64,000 bases of DNA from Tagaea sp965279565 (GTDB lineage Bacteria > Pseudomonadota > Alphaproteobacteria > CACIAM-22H2): positions 3,782,001 to 3,846,000 of the forward strand of contig OZ257249.1 in NCBI GenBank assembly GCA_965279565.1, in the 5' to 3' direction. Under the pieces are notes generated by a model. It ran no database searches and was not told where the DNA came from. It saw only the letters and a program-made list of their open reading frames with translations. Positions 1-7,759 of this stretch are shown here, one piece after another. Both the position numbers and the translations under genes were made by a program. The first letter of the stretch is position 1. Each line of letters opens with the position of its first letter.

Positions 1-737
1 TCGGGACGCTGCGGGTCGCAAGCCCCGCCCGGCTGGCCGACACCGTTTCGGACGCGTTCGCGGCGGCACTTCTCGATGGCCGCATCGCGCCCGGCGAACC
101 GCTGCCTTCGGAAGGCGAGATCGCGAAGGAATTCGGCGTCTCCAAGCCCATCGCGCGCGAAGCGCTCCGCCAGCTCACGTCCGCCGGGCTCATCTTCACG
201 CAGCAGGGCAAGGTCGCCCGTGCGAAGGGCCTGAACGGCGAACCGCTCGAGCGGATCTACGGATACGCCGCGCGCTCGAGCCTGACCCGCCTGCGCGAGG
301 CCAACGAGATGCGGCGCACGATCGAATCCGGCATCGCGCGCCTTGCCGCACAGCGGCGCGAGAAGGCCGGGCTCGCGGCGATGAAGCTTGCACTCGACGA
401 GATGCACGCGGCGCTCGGCGAGCCGAACGCCTTCACCGAAGCCGACATCCTGTTCCATCTGGGCCTTGCCATGACCACCGGCAACTCGATGATCCGCGTG
501 CAGATGGAAGGCATGCGCTCGGTCCAGCGCCAGGTGTCCGACCTGTTCGCCCGCCGCGCGAACCGCTCCACCGCCGACTGGCGGGCGACGATCGAGCGCC
601 ACAAGGTGCTCTACGAAGCGATCCTTGCCGGCGACGCGTCGCTCGCCGAGCAATGCATCGCCAGGCACTATGCGGCAGCCGACATCGCATCTCTCGAAGT
701 GGCCGGAAACTCCAAGCGGGAGACGGCGCGCAAATGA
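1..737 (+). CDS. GntR/FadR-family transcriptional regulator, 5' end cut by window
   Basis: The open frame enters from the window edge (first full codon at 3) and shows 244 residues. The visible start holds a GntR winged helix: PLPSEGEIAKEFGVSKPIAR, then EALRQLTSAGL and a QQGK wing. The rest is an all-helical FCD-type ligand domain with REANEMRRTIESGIARLA. FadR-type regulators bind an operator as dimers and are released by a small metabolite, often a sugar acid. The stop TGA overlaps the ATG of the next gene (ATGA, 734-737), so it is probably co-transcribed with the dehydrogenase and sugar importer and likely controls them. The effector cannot be told from the sequence. Confidence 0.9.
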   Translation, partial: GTLRVASPARLADTVSDAFAAALLDGRIAPGEPLPSEGEIAKEFGVSKPIAREALRQLTSAGLIFTQQGKVARAKGLNGEPLERIYGYAARSSLTRLREANEMRRTIESGIARLAAQRREKAGLAAMKLALDEMHAALGEPNAFTEADILFHLGLAMTTGNSMIRVQMEGMRSVQRQVSDLFARRANRSTADWRATIERHKVLYEAILAGDASLAEQCIARHYAAADIASLEVAGNSKRETARK

Positions 738-1522
738 CCGGCGACCGATTCACGCTCGCGGGCAGGCACGCACTCGTCACGGGTGCCAGTTCCGGCATCG
801 GTCGCGCGATCGCCGTCGCGCTCGCGCAAGCGGGTGCACGGCTCGTCCTGCACCATTTCGGCGACGCGGGCGGTGCCGGAGAGACGGCGCGAGCGGCCGG
901 CGACGCACCCGTGTTCGAAGCGGATTTCACGAAGGCCGGGGCCGCCGCGGCGCTCGCGGACGATATCCTCGCCCGCAGCGGCCCGATCGACATTCTCGTC
1001 GCCAATGCGGCCATCGAGCGCCGCGTTCCCTGGACGGGAGTTTCCGAAACGCATCTCGCCGACCATGTCTCCGCCAACCTGATGTCCCTTCTGGCGCTGT
1101 CGCAGCGCCTCGTGCCGCCCATGGCGGACCGGGGATGGGGGCGGGTCGTCGCGATCGGCAGTGTCATGGCGACGCGGCCACGCGCCGAGACGCTCGCCTA
1201 TGCCGCCATGAAGGCAGCACAGCTTGCGGCCTTGCGCGCGCTCGCCCGCGACGTCGCGGCGAAGGGCGTCACGATGAACGTCGTGTCGCCCGGTGCCATC
1301 GAGATCGAGAAGAGCGCCGCGCGATACGCCGACCCCGCCTTCCGCAAGGCCGTCGTGGCCAAGATCCCGGCCGGACGGCAGGGGCGCCCCGCCGATATCG
1401 CAGGCCCGGTCGCGTTCCTGTGCTCGGACGCGGCCGCCTACATCACCGGCGCCGACATTCCCGTCGACGGCGGCTGGACCATCGGCGACGCGCCGGGAAC
1501 GCTTCCAGGAGAAGCGGCCTGA
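734..1522 (+). CDS. SDR-family NAD(P)-dependent oxidoreductase
   Basis: A 262-residue classical short-chain dehydrogenase. It has the cofactor motif TGASSGIG near residue 17, a VANAA segment matching the family's NNAG, and the catalytic YxxxK as YAAMK with a Ser about a dozen residues upstream (AIGS). The C-terminus has the usual ITGADIPVDGG. The start at 734 is chosen because it overlaps the regulator's stop (ATGA) and sits just before the Rossmann fold. Its place between a GntR regulator and a sugar importer suggests oxidation of the imported sugar, sugar acid or polyol. The substrate is unknown. Confidence 0.9.
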   Translation: MTGDRFTLAGRHALVTGASSGIGRAIAVALAQAGARLVLHHFGDAGGAGETARAAGDAPVFEADFTKAGAAAALADDILARSGPIDILVANAAIERRVPWTGVSETHLADHVSANLMSLLALSQRLVPPMADRGWGRVVAIGSVMATRPRAETLAYAAMKAAQLAALRALARDVAAKGVTMNVVSPGAIEIEKSAARYADPAFRKAVVAKIPAGRQGRPADIAGPVAFLCSDAAAYITGADIPVDGGWTIGDAPGTLPGEAA

Positions 1523-1575
1523 CACGCAAGCCGGCACGAGATCGACTTCAACGATAAAAGAATGGGAGACACCCG

Positions 1576-2817
1576 ATGAAAGTCCTGAAGCAGTTCCTCG
1601 CAGCCGCATCCGTCGCGGCGATGCTCGCGTCGCCCGCAATGGCGGCGGAGCTCCGATTCACGATCTGGACCGGCAACGAAGCCCATCTGCGGATGCTCAA
1701 CGGCTTCGCGAACAGCTTCAAGGCCGCGCGCCCCGACGTGACGGTGAAGTTCGAGACGATCCCGCCGGACGCCTACACCCAGAAGCTGACGATCCAGATC
1801 GCCGGCGGCAATCCGCCCGATGCCGGCTGGCTGATGGAAGACACGGCACCGACCTTCGCGGGTGCCGGCGTGCTCGAAGACCTGGCCGCGACGCTGAACT
1901 CGACCAAGGACTACGATTTCGCCGACTTCTCGAAGCCCGCCCTCGGCCTCTGGACCGCGGGCACGAAGGTCTTCGGCGTGCCGTTCTCGACGTCGCCGTT
2001 CGTGATCTTCTTCAACAAGGACATGTTCGACAAGGCCGGCCTCGAAGACCCGCTTGCGCTCGCCGCGAAGGGCCAGTGGGACATGGCCAGGTTCCAGGAC
2101 GCGGCGAAGAAGCTCGCCGTCGCGAACGGCAAGTACGGCTTCGAGTTCAAGGACGGGCAAGGCTACGATTCCCGCATCATGCATGCGCTGATGCCGCCGA
2201 TCCGCGCCTATGGCGGCGACGTCTGGGCGGGCAAGCAGTGCGGGCTCGACACGCCGCAGGCCGTCGCTGCCGTCAAGCAGCTCCACGAAATGGTCTTCAA
2301 GGACAAGTCGATCGCACCGCCCGGCGAATCCGGCGACTATTTCTCGGGCAACGCGGCGATGACGATCAACCAGATCTCCCGCGCCTCGCTGATGCCGAAA
2401 GCCGGATTCAAGTGGGGCATCGCGCCGCTTCCGGCCGGCCCCTCGGGCGAATCGCCGGTGATCGGCCAGGCCGGCATCGTCGTCTTCGCCGCCGGCAAGC
2501 AGAAGAAGCTGGCGGCCGAGTTCGTCGCCCACATGACGGACAAGGCGAACGTCGCGACCGCCGCCCAGTTCTTCCCGCCGGCGCGCAACAGCGTGCTGAA
2601 CGGCGCCGGGTTCCTCGAATCCAACAACCTGATCCCGCCAGCACAAATGAAGGTCGTCGCGGATGCGATCGCCAAGGGCAAGGTGCTGCCCAGCCACGAG
2701 AAGAGCCCGCAGATCCTCGCGGCGATGAAGCCGCGCGTCGACGCCCTCTGGCGCGCCGACGCGAATGTCGAGAACTCGCTGAGGGCCGTCTGCGCAGCGA
2801 TCCGCCCGCTGCTCTGA
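1576..2817 (+). CDS. Sugar ABC transporter, periplasmic substrate-binding protein
   Basis: 413 residues. The Sec signal peptide has a basic start (MKVLKQF), a hydrophobic core and an AMA cleavage site near residue 24. The body has the family 1 (MalE/UgpB-like) extracellular solute-binding pattern: LRFTIWTGNEAHLRMLNGF at the mature start, then ARPDVTVKFETIPPDAY and GGNPPDAGWL. A Shine-Dalgarno GGGAGA precedes the ATG. It would capture a carbohydrate and deliver it to the two permeases encoded immediately downstream. The sugar cannot be predicted from these motifs alone. Confidence 0.92.
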   Translation: MKVLKQFLAAASVAAMLASPAMAAELRFTIWTGNEAHLRMLNGFANSFKAARPDVTVKFETIPPDAYTQKLTIQIAGGNPPDAGWLMEDTAPTFAGAGVLEDLAATLNSTKDYDFADFSKPALGLWTAGTKVFGVPFSTSPFVIFFNKDMFDKAGLEDPLALAAKGQWDMARFQDAAKKLAVANGKYGFEFKDGQGYDSRIMHALMPPIRAYGGDVWAGKQCGLDTPQAVAAVKQLHEMVFKDKSIAPPGESGDYFSGNAAMTINQISRASLMPKAGFKWGIAPLPAGPSGESPVIGQAGIVVFAAGKQKKLAAEFVAHMTDKANVATAAQFFPPARNSVLNGAGFLESNNLIPPAQMKVVADAIAKGKVLPSHEKSPQILAAMKPRVDALWRADANVENSLRAVCAAIRPLL

Positions 2818-2827
2818 GGCAATCGAC

Positions 2828-3754
2828 GTGACGCGCAACCCTGCAACGGCACCCATGGCGCGCGCGCGGCGCGCGTCATGGATGACGCTCAAGATGCGCG
2901 AGGCGATGGAGGCCTGGCTTTTCGTCAGCCCCACCGTCGCCGGCTTCCTCATCTTCTTCGCCGGCCCCCTCGTCGCCGTGGTCTGGTACTCGCTGACCGA
3001 ATGGAACCTGCTGTCGCAGCAGATGAAGTATGTCGGGCTCGCGAACTACCGCGACGCGCTGTTCGAGAACCCGGACTTCTGGCACGTCGTCCGCAACTCG
3101 ACGATCTTCGCGATCGGGCTTGTGCCGTTCAACATGATGCTGGCGCTCACGCTCGCACTGGGGCTTTCGGGGCGCTTCCGGGGCGTGATCTTCTTCCGCG
3201 CGGTCTTCTTCGCGCCCGTCGTGACGTCGGCAGCGGCGTGGGCGATCGTGTGGAAATTCCTGCTCCAGGGCGAGAGCGGCTTCGTCAACCAGCTCCTCGC
3301 GACGGTGGGGATCGCGGGGCCGAACTGGCTGCGCGAACCCGACTGCGCGATGGCCGCCGTGATCTTCACGCGCATCATCAAGATGGTCGGGCTGAACATG
3401 ATCCTCTATATCGCGGCCCTGCAGTCGATCCCGCGCGACTACGAAGAGGCCGCGCGGCTGGAAGGTGCGACGAACTGGCAGGTCTTCCGCTGGATCACCT
3501 GGCCGCTGCTGGGGCCGACGACGCTGGTGATCATGGTCATCACCACCATCGGCTCGTTCAAGGTCTTCGACCACATCTACCTGATGACCGGCGGCGGACC
3601 GGAGAACGGCACGCTGGTCCTCGCCTTCTACATCTACGAGCAGGGGTTCAAGTTCTTCAATGTCGGCTACGCCTCGGCGCTGGCGCTCATCATGTTCGCG
3701 ATCGTCATGGCGCTCACGGTCGTCCAGCTTGCCGTCCGCCGGAGGGACACGTGA
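2828..3754 (+). CDS. Sugar ABC transporter permease (MalF/UgpA type)
   Basis: 308 residues with about six hydrophobic segments. The cytoplasmic EAA loop is clear: DYEEAARLEGATNWQVFRWI, then TWPLLGPTT. This loop docks the ATPase. The N-terminus has the family's FVSPTVAGFLIFFAGPLV. GTG at 2828, 10 bp after the binding protein, is the first in-frame start. ATG codons at about 2855 and 2879 are alternatives, since the first 17 residues are Ala/Arg-rich and unlike the family. It pairs with the next permease to form the import channel. Confidence 0.9.
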   Translation: MTRNPATAPMARARRASWMTLKMREAMEAWLFVSPTVAGFLIFFAGPLVAVVWYSLTEWNLLSQQMKYVGLANYRDALFENPDFWHVVRNSTIFAIGLVPFNMMLALTLALGLSGRFRGVIFFRAVFFAPVVTSAAAWAIVWKFLLQGESGFVNQLLATVGIAGPNWLREPDCAMAAVIFTRIIKMVGLNMILYIAALQSIPRDYEEAARLEGATNWQVFRWITWPLLGPTTLVIMVITTIGSFKVFDHIYLMTGGGPENGTLVLAFYIYEQGFKFFNVGYASALALIMFAIVMALTVVQLAVRRRDT

Positions 3755-4605
3755 TCGACCGGCTCGGGCCAAGGCAGCTGCGCGTCGTCAACCGGGTTTG
3801 CTGGACGCTGGCGCTGTCCGTCGCGGCCATTCCCTTCGTCTTCCCGCTCCTGTGGATGGTGTCGTCCGGCTTCAAGAGTTCCGCCGAGATCTTCGGCTCC
3901 CCCAGCATCGTGCCGCGCGAATGGCGCTGGATGAACTTCGTCGAGATCTTCACCTACCAGCCGTTCGCGCAGCAGTATTTCAACTCGCTCTACATCTCCG
4001 TCTCGGTGACGGCAATCACCCTCGTCATCGCATCGCTGACGGGCTATGCGCTGGCGCGCCTGCGCTTCGCCGGTTCCTCGCTGCTCGGCCTGTTCCTCGT
4101 CTCCGCCCTGATGGTGCCCGAGGAAGTGACGATCATCCCCAACTTCTTCCTCATGAAGGGGTTCGGGCTCGTCGATTCCCACCTGCCGCTGATCCTGCTG
4201 CCCGTTTTCGGGCCGCACGGCATCGTCGCGACGTTCCTGATGCGCCAGTACTTCCTGGCACTTCCCAAGGAGGTCGAGGAAGCCGGCAGGATGGACGGGC
4301 TGTCGACCTTCGGGATCTGGTGGCGCATCGCGGTGCCGATGTCGCGACCCGCACTTGCGGCCGTCGCGATCATCACCTTCCTGCACGCGTGGAACATGTT
4401 TCTCGAACCGCTGATCTTCGTGTCGTCGCTCGAGAAGTTCACGCTGCCGCTGGCGCTGTCGAACTTCACCGATCCGTACGGCACGCCGCTGTGGCACCTG
4501 CAGCTTGCGGCGACCAGCCTGTCGGTCGTGCCGATCCTGATCGTCTACCTGATCGCGCAGCGCCAGATCATCGAGAGTTTCGCGCTCTCCGGCGTGAAGG
4601 GCTGA
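3751..4605 (+). CDS. Sugar ABC transporter permease (MalG/UgpE type)
   Basis: 284 residues, six predicted membrane segments. The EAA loop reads VEEAGRMDGLSTFGIWWRIA and is followed by VPMSRPALAA. The GTG start overlaps the previous gene's TGA (GTGA, 3751-3754), so the two permeases are translationally coupled. In-frame sequence upstream of 3751 is open but lies inside the first permease and is not coding. No ABC ATPase follows: the next gene is on the other strand 8 bp later. The importer must use an ATPase encoded upstream of the window or a shared MsmK/UgpC-type subunit. Confidence 0.92.
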   Translation: MIDRLGPRQLRVVNRVCWTLALSVAAIPFVFPLLWMVSSGFKSSAEIFGSPSIVPREWRWMNFVEIFTYQPFAQQYFNSLYISVSVTAITLVIASLTGYALARLRFAGSSLLGLFLVSALMVPEEVTIIPNFFLMKGFGLVDSHLPLILLPVFGPHGIVATFLMRQYFLALPKEVEEAGRMDGLSTFGIWWRIAVPMSRPALAAVAIITFLHAWNMFLEPLIFVSSLEKFTLPLALSNFTDPYGTPLWHLQLAATSLSVVPILIVYLIAQRQIIESFALSGVKG

Positions 4606-4612
4606 GCGGGGG

Positions 4613-5074
4613 TCAGGTCGTGTCGAAATGCGAAACGTTGACGATGATCTTCACGTCCGGACCGCCATTGGTGAACGGAAGCAGGATCCTGGCGTAGCTG
4701 CGGTAGTCGCGATGCATCCAGAACAGGTTGCGCTCGACATAGTGGGGCAACCCCGTCCGCACGACGCCGTCATATTCCGGCTGGATCGCCACGTTGTGGG
4801 CGCCGTGGAAATCCGACATGTCGATGCCGGTCATTTCACGCCCGTGGATCTCGACCATCTTCGTTCCGGCAAGCCGGCAACGATATCCCTGCGGCAGGAC
4901 ATCCCACATCACCACGTGCGGCATGATGTCGGAAACTTCGATCGGGTCGAAGTCGGCACGGTCCGGGGCCCGGCGCGCGCCCTTTTTCTCGCGCCAGTAC
5001 GCCAGCGCGCGGAGAATGCGATCGCTCTGTATCCTAGATGCGTCGAACGGCTGCAAGCTTGCGTCCTGAAGCAT
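4613..5074 (-). CDS. PAS_5-type PAS domain protein
   Basis: A 153-residue single-domain protein. The pattern LRALAYWREKKGARRAPDRA near the start, the IMPHVVMWDV strand and a GTKMVEIHGREMTG core match the alphaproteobacterial PAS_5 family. No output domain, membrane segment or signal peptide is present. PAS_5 proteins are often encoded in several copies in Rhodospirillales and their ligands are mostly unknown. It converges on the ABC permease with 7 bp between stops. The upstream 195 bp is AT-rich around a perfect 12-bp palindrome (AAATACGTATTT, 5200-5211), which may be part of its promoter. Confidence 0.75.
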   Translation of the reverse strand: MLQDASLQPFDASRIQSDRILRALAYWREKKGARRAPDRADFDPIEVSDIMPHVVMWDVLPQGYRCRLAGTKMVEIHGREMTGIDMSDFHGAHNVAIQPEYDGVVRTGLPHYVERNLFWMHRDYRSYARILLPFTNGGPDVKIIVNVSHFDTT

Positions 5075-5199
5075 TCACCGACCCGCACATCGAAATCGAA
5101 ACCGTGACGCGGTCCGGCAACGATACCGGGTTTCCGATTCGCAGGCCCTTGAAACCTGTCCGGACAGCCCAAGAACCGGGCCTTGCCGCCCGGACGATA

Positions 5200-5211
5200 A
5201 AATACGTATTT
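5200..5211. promoter_or_regulatory. AT-rich 12-bp palindrome upstream of the PAS_5 gene
   Basis: A perfect palindrome, AAATACGTATTT, lies in the most AT-rich patch (about 5195-5228) between the PAS_5 gene and the tRNA. It is about 125 bp upstream of the PAS_5 ATG on the minus strand. It could be a regulator site or simply part of promoter DNA; no clear -35/-10 pair is assigned. I see nothing else in 5075-5269. Confidence 0.3.
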
Positions 5212-5269
5212 AAATCAGTATATTGATTGCCCCACTGGGGCCGCCCGAAGGCCGGTTTTCATGGGCAGA

Positions 5270-5344
5270 TGGTAGCGGCGGAGGGATTTGAACCCCCGAC
5301 CAAGGGATTATGATTCCCCTGCTCTACCACTGAGCTACGCCGCC
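5270..5344 (-). tRNA. tRNA-Met (CAU), elongator type
   Basis: Read on the minus strand this is a full 75-nt cloverleaf with CCA encoded. Parts: acceptor GGCGGCG paired with CGCCGCT, D-arm GCTC/GAGC, anticodon stem GGGGA/TCCCT with loop ATCATAA (anticodon CAT at positions 34-36), and T-arm GGGGG TTCAAAT CCCTC. It lacks the three G-C pairs and unpaired first base of initiator tRNA, so it is not fMet. A CAU tRNA could also be the lysidine-modified tRNA-Ile2, but the body resembles alphaproteobacterial elongator Met. It lies 36 bp after mnmA on the same strand and may be on the operon's transcript. Confidence 0.95.
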
Positions 5345-5380
5345 GAAGTCGTGGTCGTTTAAGGTGCCCGGCCCCCCAAG

Positions 5381-6505
5381 TCAAGCCGTCTGCGCGGCCG
5401 GCTGGCGGACGATCCAGCCGCCCCCGAGAACCCGCCCGGAATCGTAGAGGACGCAGGCCTGCCCGGCCGCGATCCCGTACTCCGGCTCGTCGAGGACGAC
5501 CGACGCGGTCCCGTCGGCGTGGCGCTCGAAGCGCGCGGGCTTGGGCCCGGTCGTCGAGCGCACGCGCGCGGCGGCGAGATCGCCCGCGGGGGCGGCCCCC
5601 AGCCAGTTCGTTTCCTTGAGCCGCAGTTCGCGCCCGGCGAGCGCCTCGCGCGGGCCGACGACGATTCGCGCCGTCTCCGGCTCCACGCGCAGCACGTAGA
5701 GCGGTTCGGCCGCCGCATCGCGCGCGCCGATATTGAGCCCACGCCGCTGGCCGACCGTGAAACCGATCGTACCCTCGTGGCGGCCCAGCACGTTGCCGAC
5801 GCGGTCGACGATGTCGCCGGGCACGGCCGCGTCGGGCTTCAGCCGTTCGACGAAGTCGCGGTACTTGCCGTCCGGCACGAAGCAGATGTCCTGGCTGTCG
5901 GGCTTGGCTGCGACCGGCAGCGAAAGGCGCGCGGCGTGTTCGCGCACGCGCGACTTCGGCATGCCGCCCAGCGGGAATCGGAGAAAGTCGAGCTGCGCCT
6001 GCGTCGTCGCGAACAGGAAATAGCTCTGGTCGCGCGACGGATCGACCGCGGCGTGGAGTTCGGCTCCGCCCGGCCCCGCGATGCGGCGCGCATAGTGGCC
6101 GGTCGCGAGGGCCGCCGCCCCCAGATCGTGCGCGACCGCCAGCAGGTCGCGGAACTTGACCGTGCGGTTGCACTGGACGCACGGGATCGGCGTCTCGCCG
6201 CGCGCGTAGCTGTCGACGAAATCGGCGATCACCGCTTCCTTGAAGCGGCTCTCGTAGTCGAGCACGTAATGCGGGATGCCGATGCGGTCGGCGACATTGC
6301 GCGCGTCGTGGATGTCCTGCCCCGCACAGCAGGCCCCCTTCTTCTTCGCCGCCGCCCCGTGGTCGTAGAGCTGCAGCGTGACGCCGACCACGTCGTAGCC
6401 GGCTTCCTTGAGCAGGGCCGCCGTCACCGAGGAATCGACACCACCCGACATCGCGACGACGACGCGCGATCCCGCCGGCAGGTCCATTTCCAGTTCGGCA
6501 CTCAC
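5381..6505 (-). CDS. mnmA: tRNA-uridine 2-sulfurtransferase MnmA (TrmU)
   Basis: 374 residues. It puts the 2-thio group on U34 of Lys, Glu and Gln tRNAs using ATP and persulfide sulfur that starts at IscS. Visible motifs: PP-loop AMSGGVDSSV, the CVQCNRTVKF segment with the first catalytic Cys, and SQDICFVPDGKYRDF with the second. The end has the beta-barrel domain that grips tRNA. The GTG at 6505 is preferred because it overlaps tenA's stop (GTGA); ATG at 6487 is a close alternative. As last gene of the isc operon it ties cluster assembly to tRNA thiolation. Confidence 0.95.
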   Translation of the reverse strand: MSAELEMDLPAGSRVVVAMSGGVDSSVTAALLKEAGYDVVGVTLQLYDHGAAAKKKGACCAGQDIHDARNVADRIGIPHYVLDYESRFKEAVIADFVDSYARGETPIPCVQCNRTVKFRDLLAVAHDLGAAALATGHYARRIAGPGGAELHAAVDPSRDQSYFLFATTQAQLDFLRFPLGGMPKSRVREHAARLSLPVAAKPDSQDICFVPDGKYRDFVERLKPDAAVPGDIVDRVGNVLGRHEGTIGFTVGQRRGLNIGARDAAAEPLYVLRVEPETARIVVGPREALAGRELRLKETNWLGAAPAGDLAAARVRSTTGPKPARFERHADGTASVVLDEPEYGIAAGQACVLYDSGRVLGGGWIVRQPAAQTA

Positions 6506-7179
6506 GGCGCGTCGAGCCCCATCTGCCAGAACGCGGCTTCGAGCCGGGTCGCCCGGTCGAAGGTCTTCACCAGATCGTCGAAGCGGCCTTCGTTGGCGCG
6601 CACCTTCCACAACCGGTCGACCTCGTCGGCGGTTCCGCGCGCCACCTTGGCGAATTCGTCGCTGCCGTAGGTCTCGATCCAGGGGCGATAGGGATTGGCA
6701 GAATTGTCCAACGCTGCGAGCCGCCGGCCAATCTCGGCATAGCCCATCGCGCACGGCGCCAGCGCCACGACGAGATCGAGCAGATCGCCCTGCATCCCCT
6801 TTTCCAGCACGTAGCGCGTATAGGCCATCGTCGCGTCGTCTTCGGGCGTCGCCTCGATGTCGGCCTCGCTCAGGCCCCAGCTGCGGCAGAATTCGATGTG
6901 CAGGCCGGTCTCGCGGTCGAGGATCGCCTTCACGCTGGCGTTCGATTTGCGCATCTCGGCCAGCGTCGACGACTTGTAGACCGCGAGCGCCCAGGCCCGC
7001 GCGTAATGCAGCAGGAACAGATAATCCTGTTTCAGATAATGCCGAAACGACCCGATCGGCAGCGTGCCGTCGCCGAGCCGGCGCACGAACGCGTGGTCGA
7101 CGTAAGCACTCCAGGACGGCGCGCAGGCAACGACCAGCCGGTCGGCGAGCCCGCCCTTGGCCCAGAGCCGCGTCGTCAT
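6502..7179 (-). CDS. tenA: TenA-family thiaminase II / aminopyrimidine aminohydrolase
   Basis: 225 residues, all helical. Family signatures: SFRHYLKQDYLFLLHYARAW near the start and the nucleophile motif LAPCAMGYAEIG, where the Cys matches the catalytic Cys of TenA. TenA salvages the pyrimidine half of degraded thiamine. The ATG at 7179 overlaps iscX's stop (ATGA) and its own stop overlaps mnmA's GTG, so it is coupled on both sides. A thiamine-salvage gene inside an isc operon is unusual; thiamine synthesis also uses IscS-derived sulfur, which may explain the grouping (inference). No TPP riboswitch is seen nearby. Confidence 0.88.
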   Translation of the reverse strand: MTTRLWAKGGLADRLVVACAPSWSAYVDHAFVRRLGDGTLPIGSFRHYLKQDYLFLLHYARAWALAVYKSSTLAEMRKSNASVKAILDRETGLHIEFCRSWGLSEADIEATPEDDATMAYTRYVLEKGMQGDLLDLVVALAPCAMGYAEIGRRLAALDNSANPYRPWIETYGSDEFAKVARGTADEVDRLWKVRANEGRFDDLVKTFDRATRLEAAFWQMGLDAP

Positions 7180-7379
7180 CCGCGCTCCTCGATCCAGGCC
7201 ATCTGGATCGCCTCGAGGATCTTCTCGTTCGACTTGGCCGGATCGTCGGCGAAACCCGGCAACGCCTGGACCCACTTCCACAGATCGGTGAAGCGCAGGT
7301 TCACGACGTCGGCGTCCGGGTGCGCCTCTTCCAGTTCGATCGCGATGTCGTTGACGTCGGTCCAGCGCAGCTTCTTCAT
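7176..7379 (-). CDS. iscX: Fe-S assembly adaptor IscX (YfhJ)
   Basis: 67 residues, the usual size. It begins MKKLRWTDVNDIAIELEE and ends ILEAIQMAWIEERG, matching IscX, including the acidic surface (EEAHPDADVV) that contacts IscS. IscX binds IscS and iron and tunes the rate of cluster assembly. The ATG is 8 bp after fdx, and the stop overlaps tenA. A much longer open frame continues upstream, but that part is antiparallel shadow through fdx and hscA. Confidence 0.93.
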   Translation of the reverse strand: MKKLRWTDVNDIAIELEEAHPDADVVNLRFTDLWKWVQALPGFADDPAKSNEKILEAIQMAWIEERG

Positions 7380-7387
7380 GTCGCGTC

Positions 7388-7726
7388 CTAGGTCTTGTCG
7401 ACCATCATGTTGCGCGTCGCCGTGGGCAGCGACACCTTGAGCCCGTCGAGCTCGTCGGTGATCGTGATCTGGCAGCCCAGGCGCGAGGTGTGCGTCAGGC
7501 CGAAGGCGAGGTCGAGCATGTCTTCCTCGTCCTCGGTCGCCTCGGGCAGGCGCTCGTAGTCGTCCTTGTCGACGACCACGTGGCAGGTCGAGCAGGCGAG
7601 CGAACCTTCGCACGCACCCTCGAGCGGCACGTCGTTGCGGTGCGCGATCTCCAGCACCGACAGCCCGACCGGCGCATCGACTTCCTTCTTTGTGCCGTCG
7701 GCCAGCACGAATGTCATTTTCGGCAT
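7388..7726 (-). CDS. fdx: [2Fe-2S] ferredoxin of the Isc system
   Basis: 112 residues. Cluster ligands are C39, C45, C48 and C85, the CX5CX2C...C layout of Isc/adrenodoxin-type ferredoxins (GACEGSLACSTCHVVV and RLGCQITI). It supplies electrons for sulfur reduction and cluster release during assembly on IscU. It sits 33 bp after hscA and 8 bp before iscX, in the canonical isc order. Confidence 0.95.
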   Translation of the reverse strand: MPKMTFVLADGTKKEVDAPVGLSVLEIAHRNDVPLEGACEGSLACSTCHVVVDKDDYERLPEATEDEEDMLDLAFGLTHTSRLGCQITITDELDGLKVSLPTATRNMMVDKT

Positions 7727-7759
7727 CTTGTTCTCTTCCTTGTCCCGTCTCGCGTTGTC

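Noticed and set aside
5229..5269. Terminator after tRNA-Met
   Set aside because: Short complementarities (GCCCC/GGGGC) exist but no T-run follows on the minus strand, so I do not call one.
5270..5344. tRNA read as initiator tRNA or tRNA-Ile2
   Set aside because: It lacks initiator features, and the body matches elongator Met better than the Ile2 pattern; Ile2 is not fully excluded without a search.
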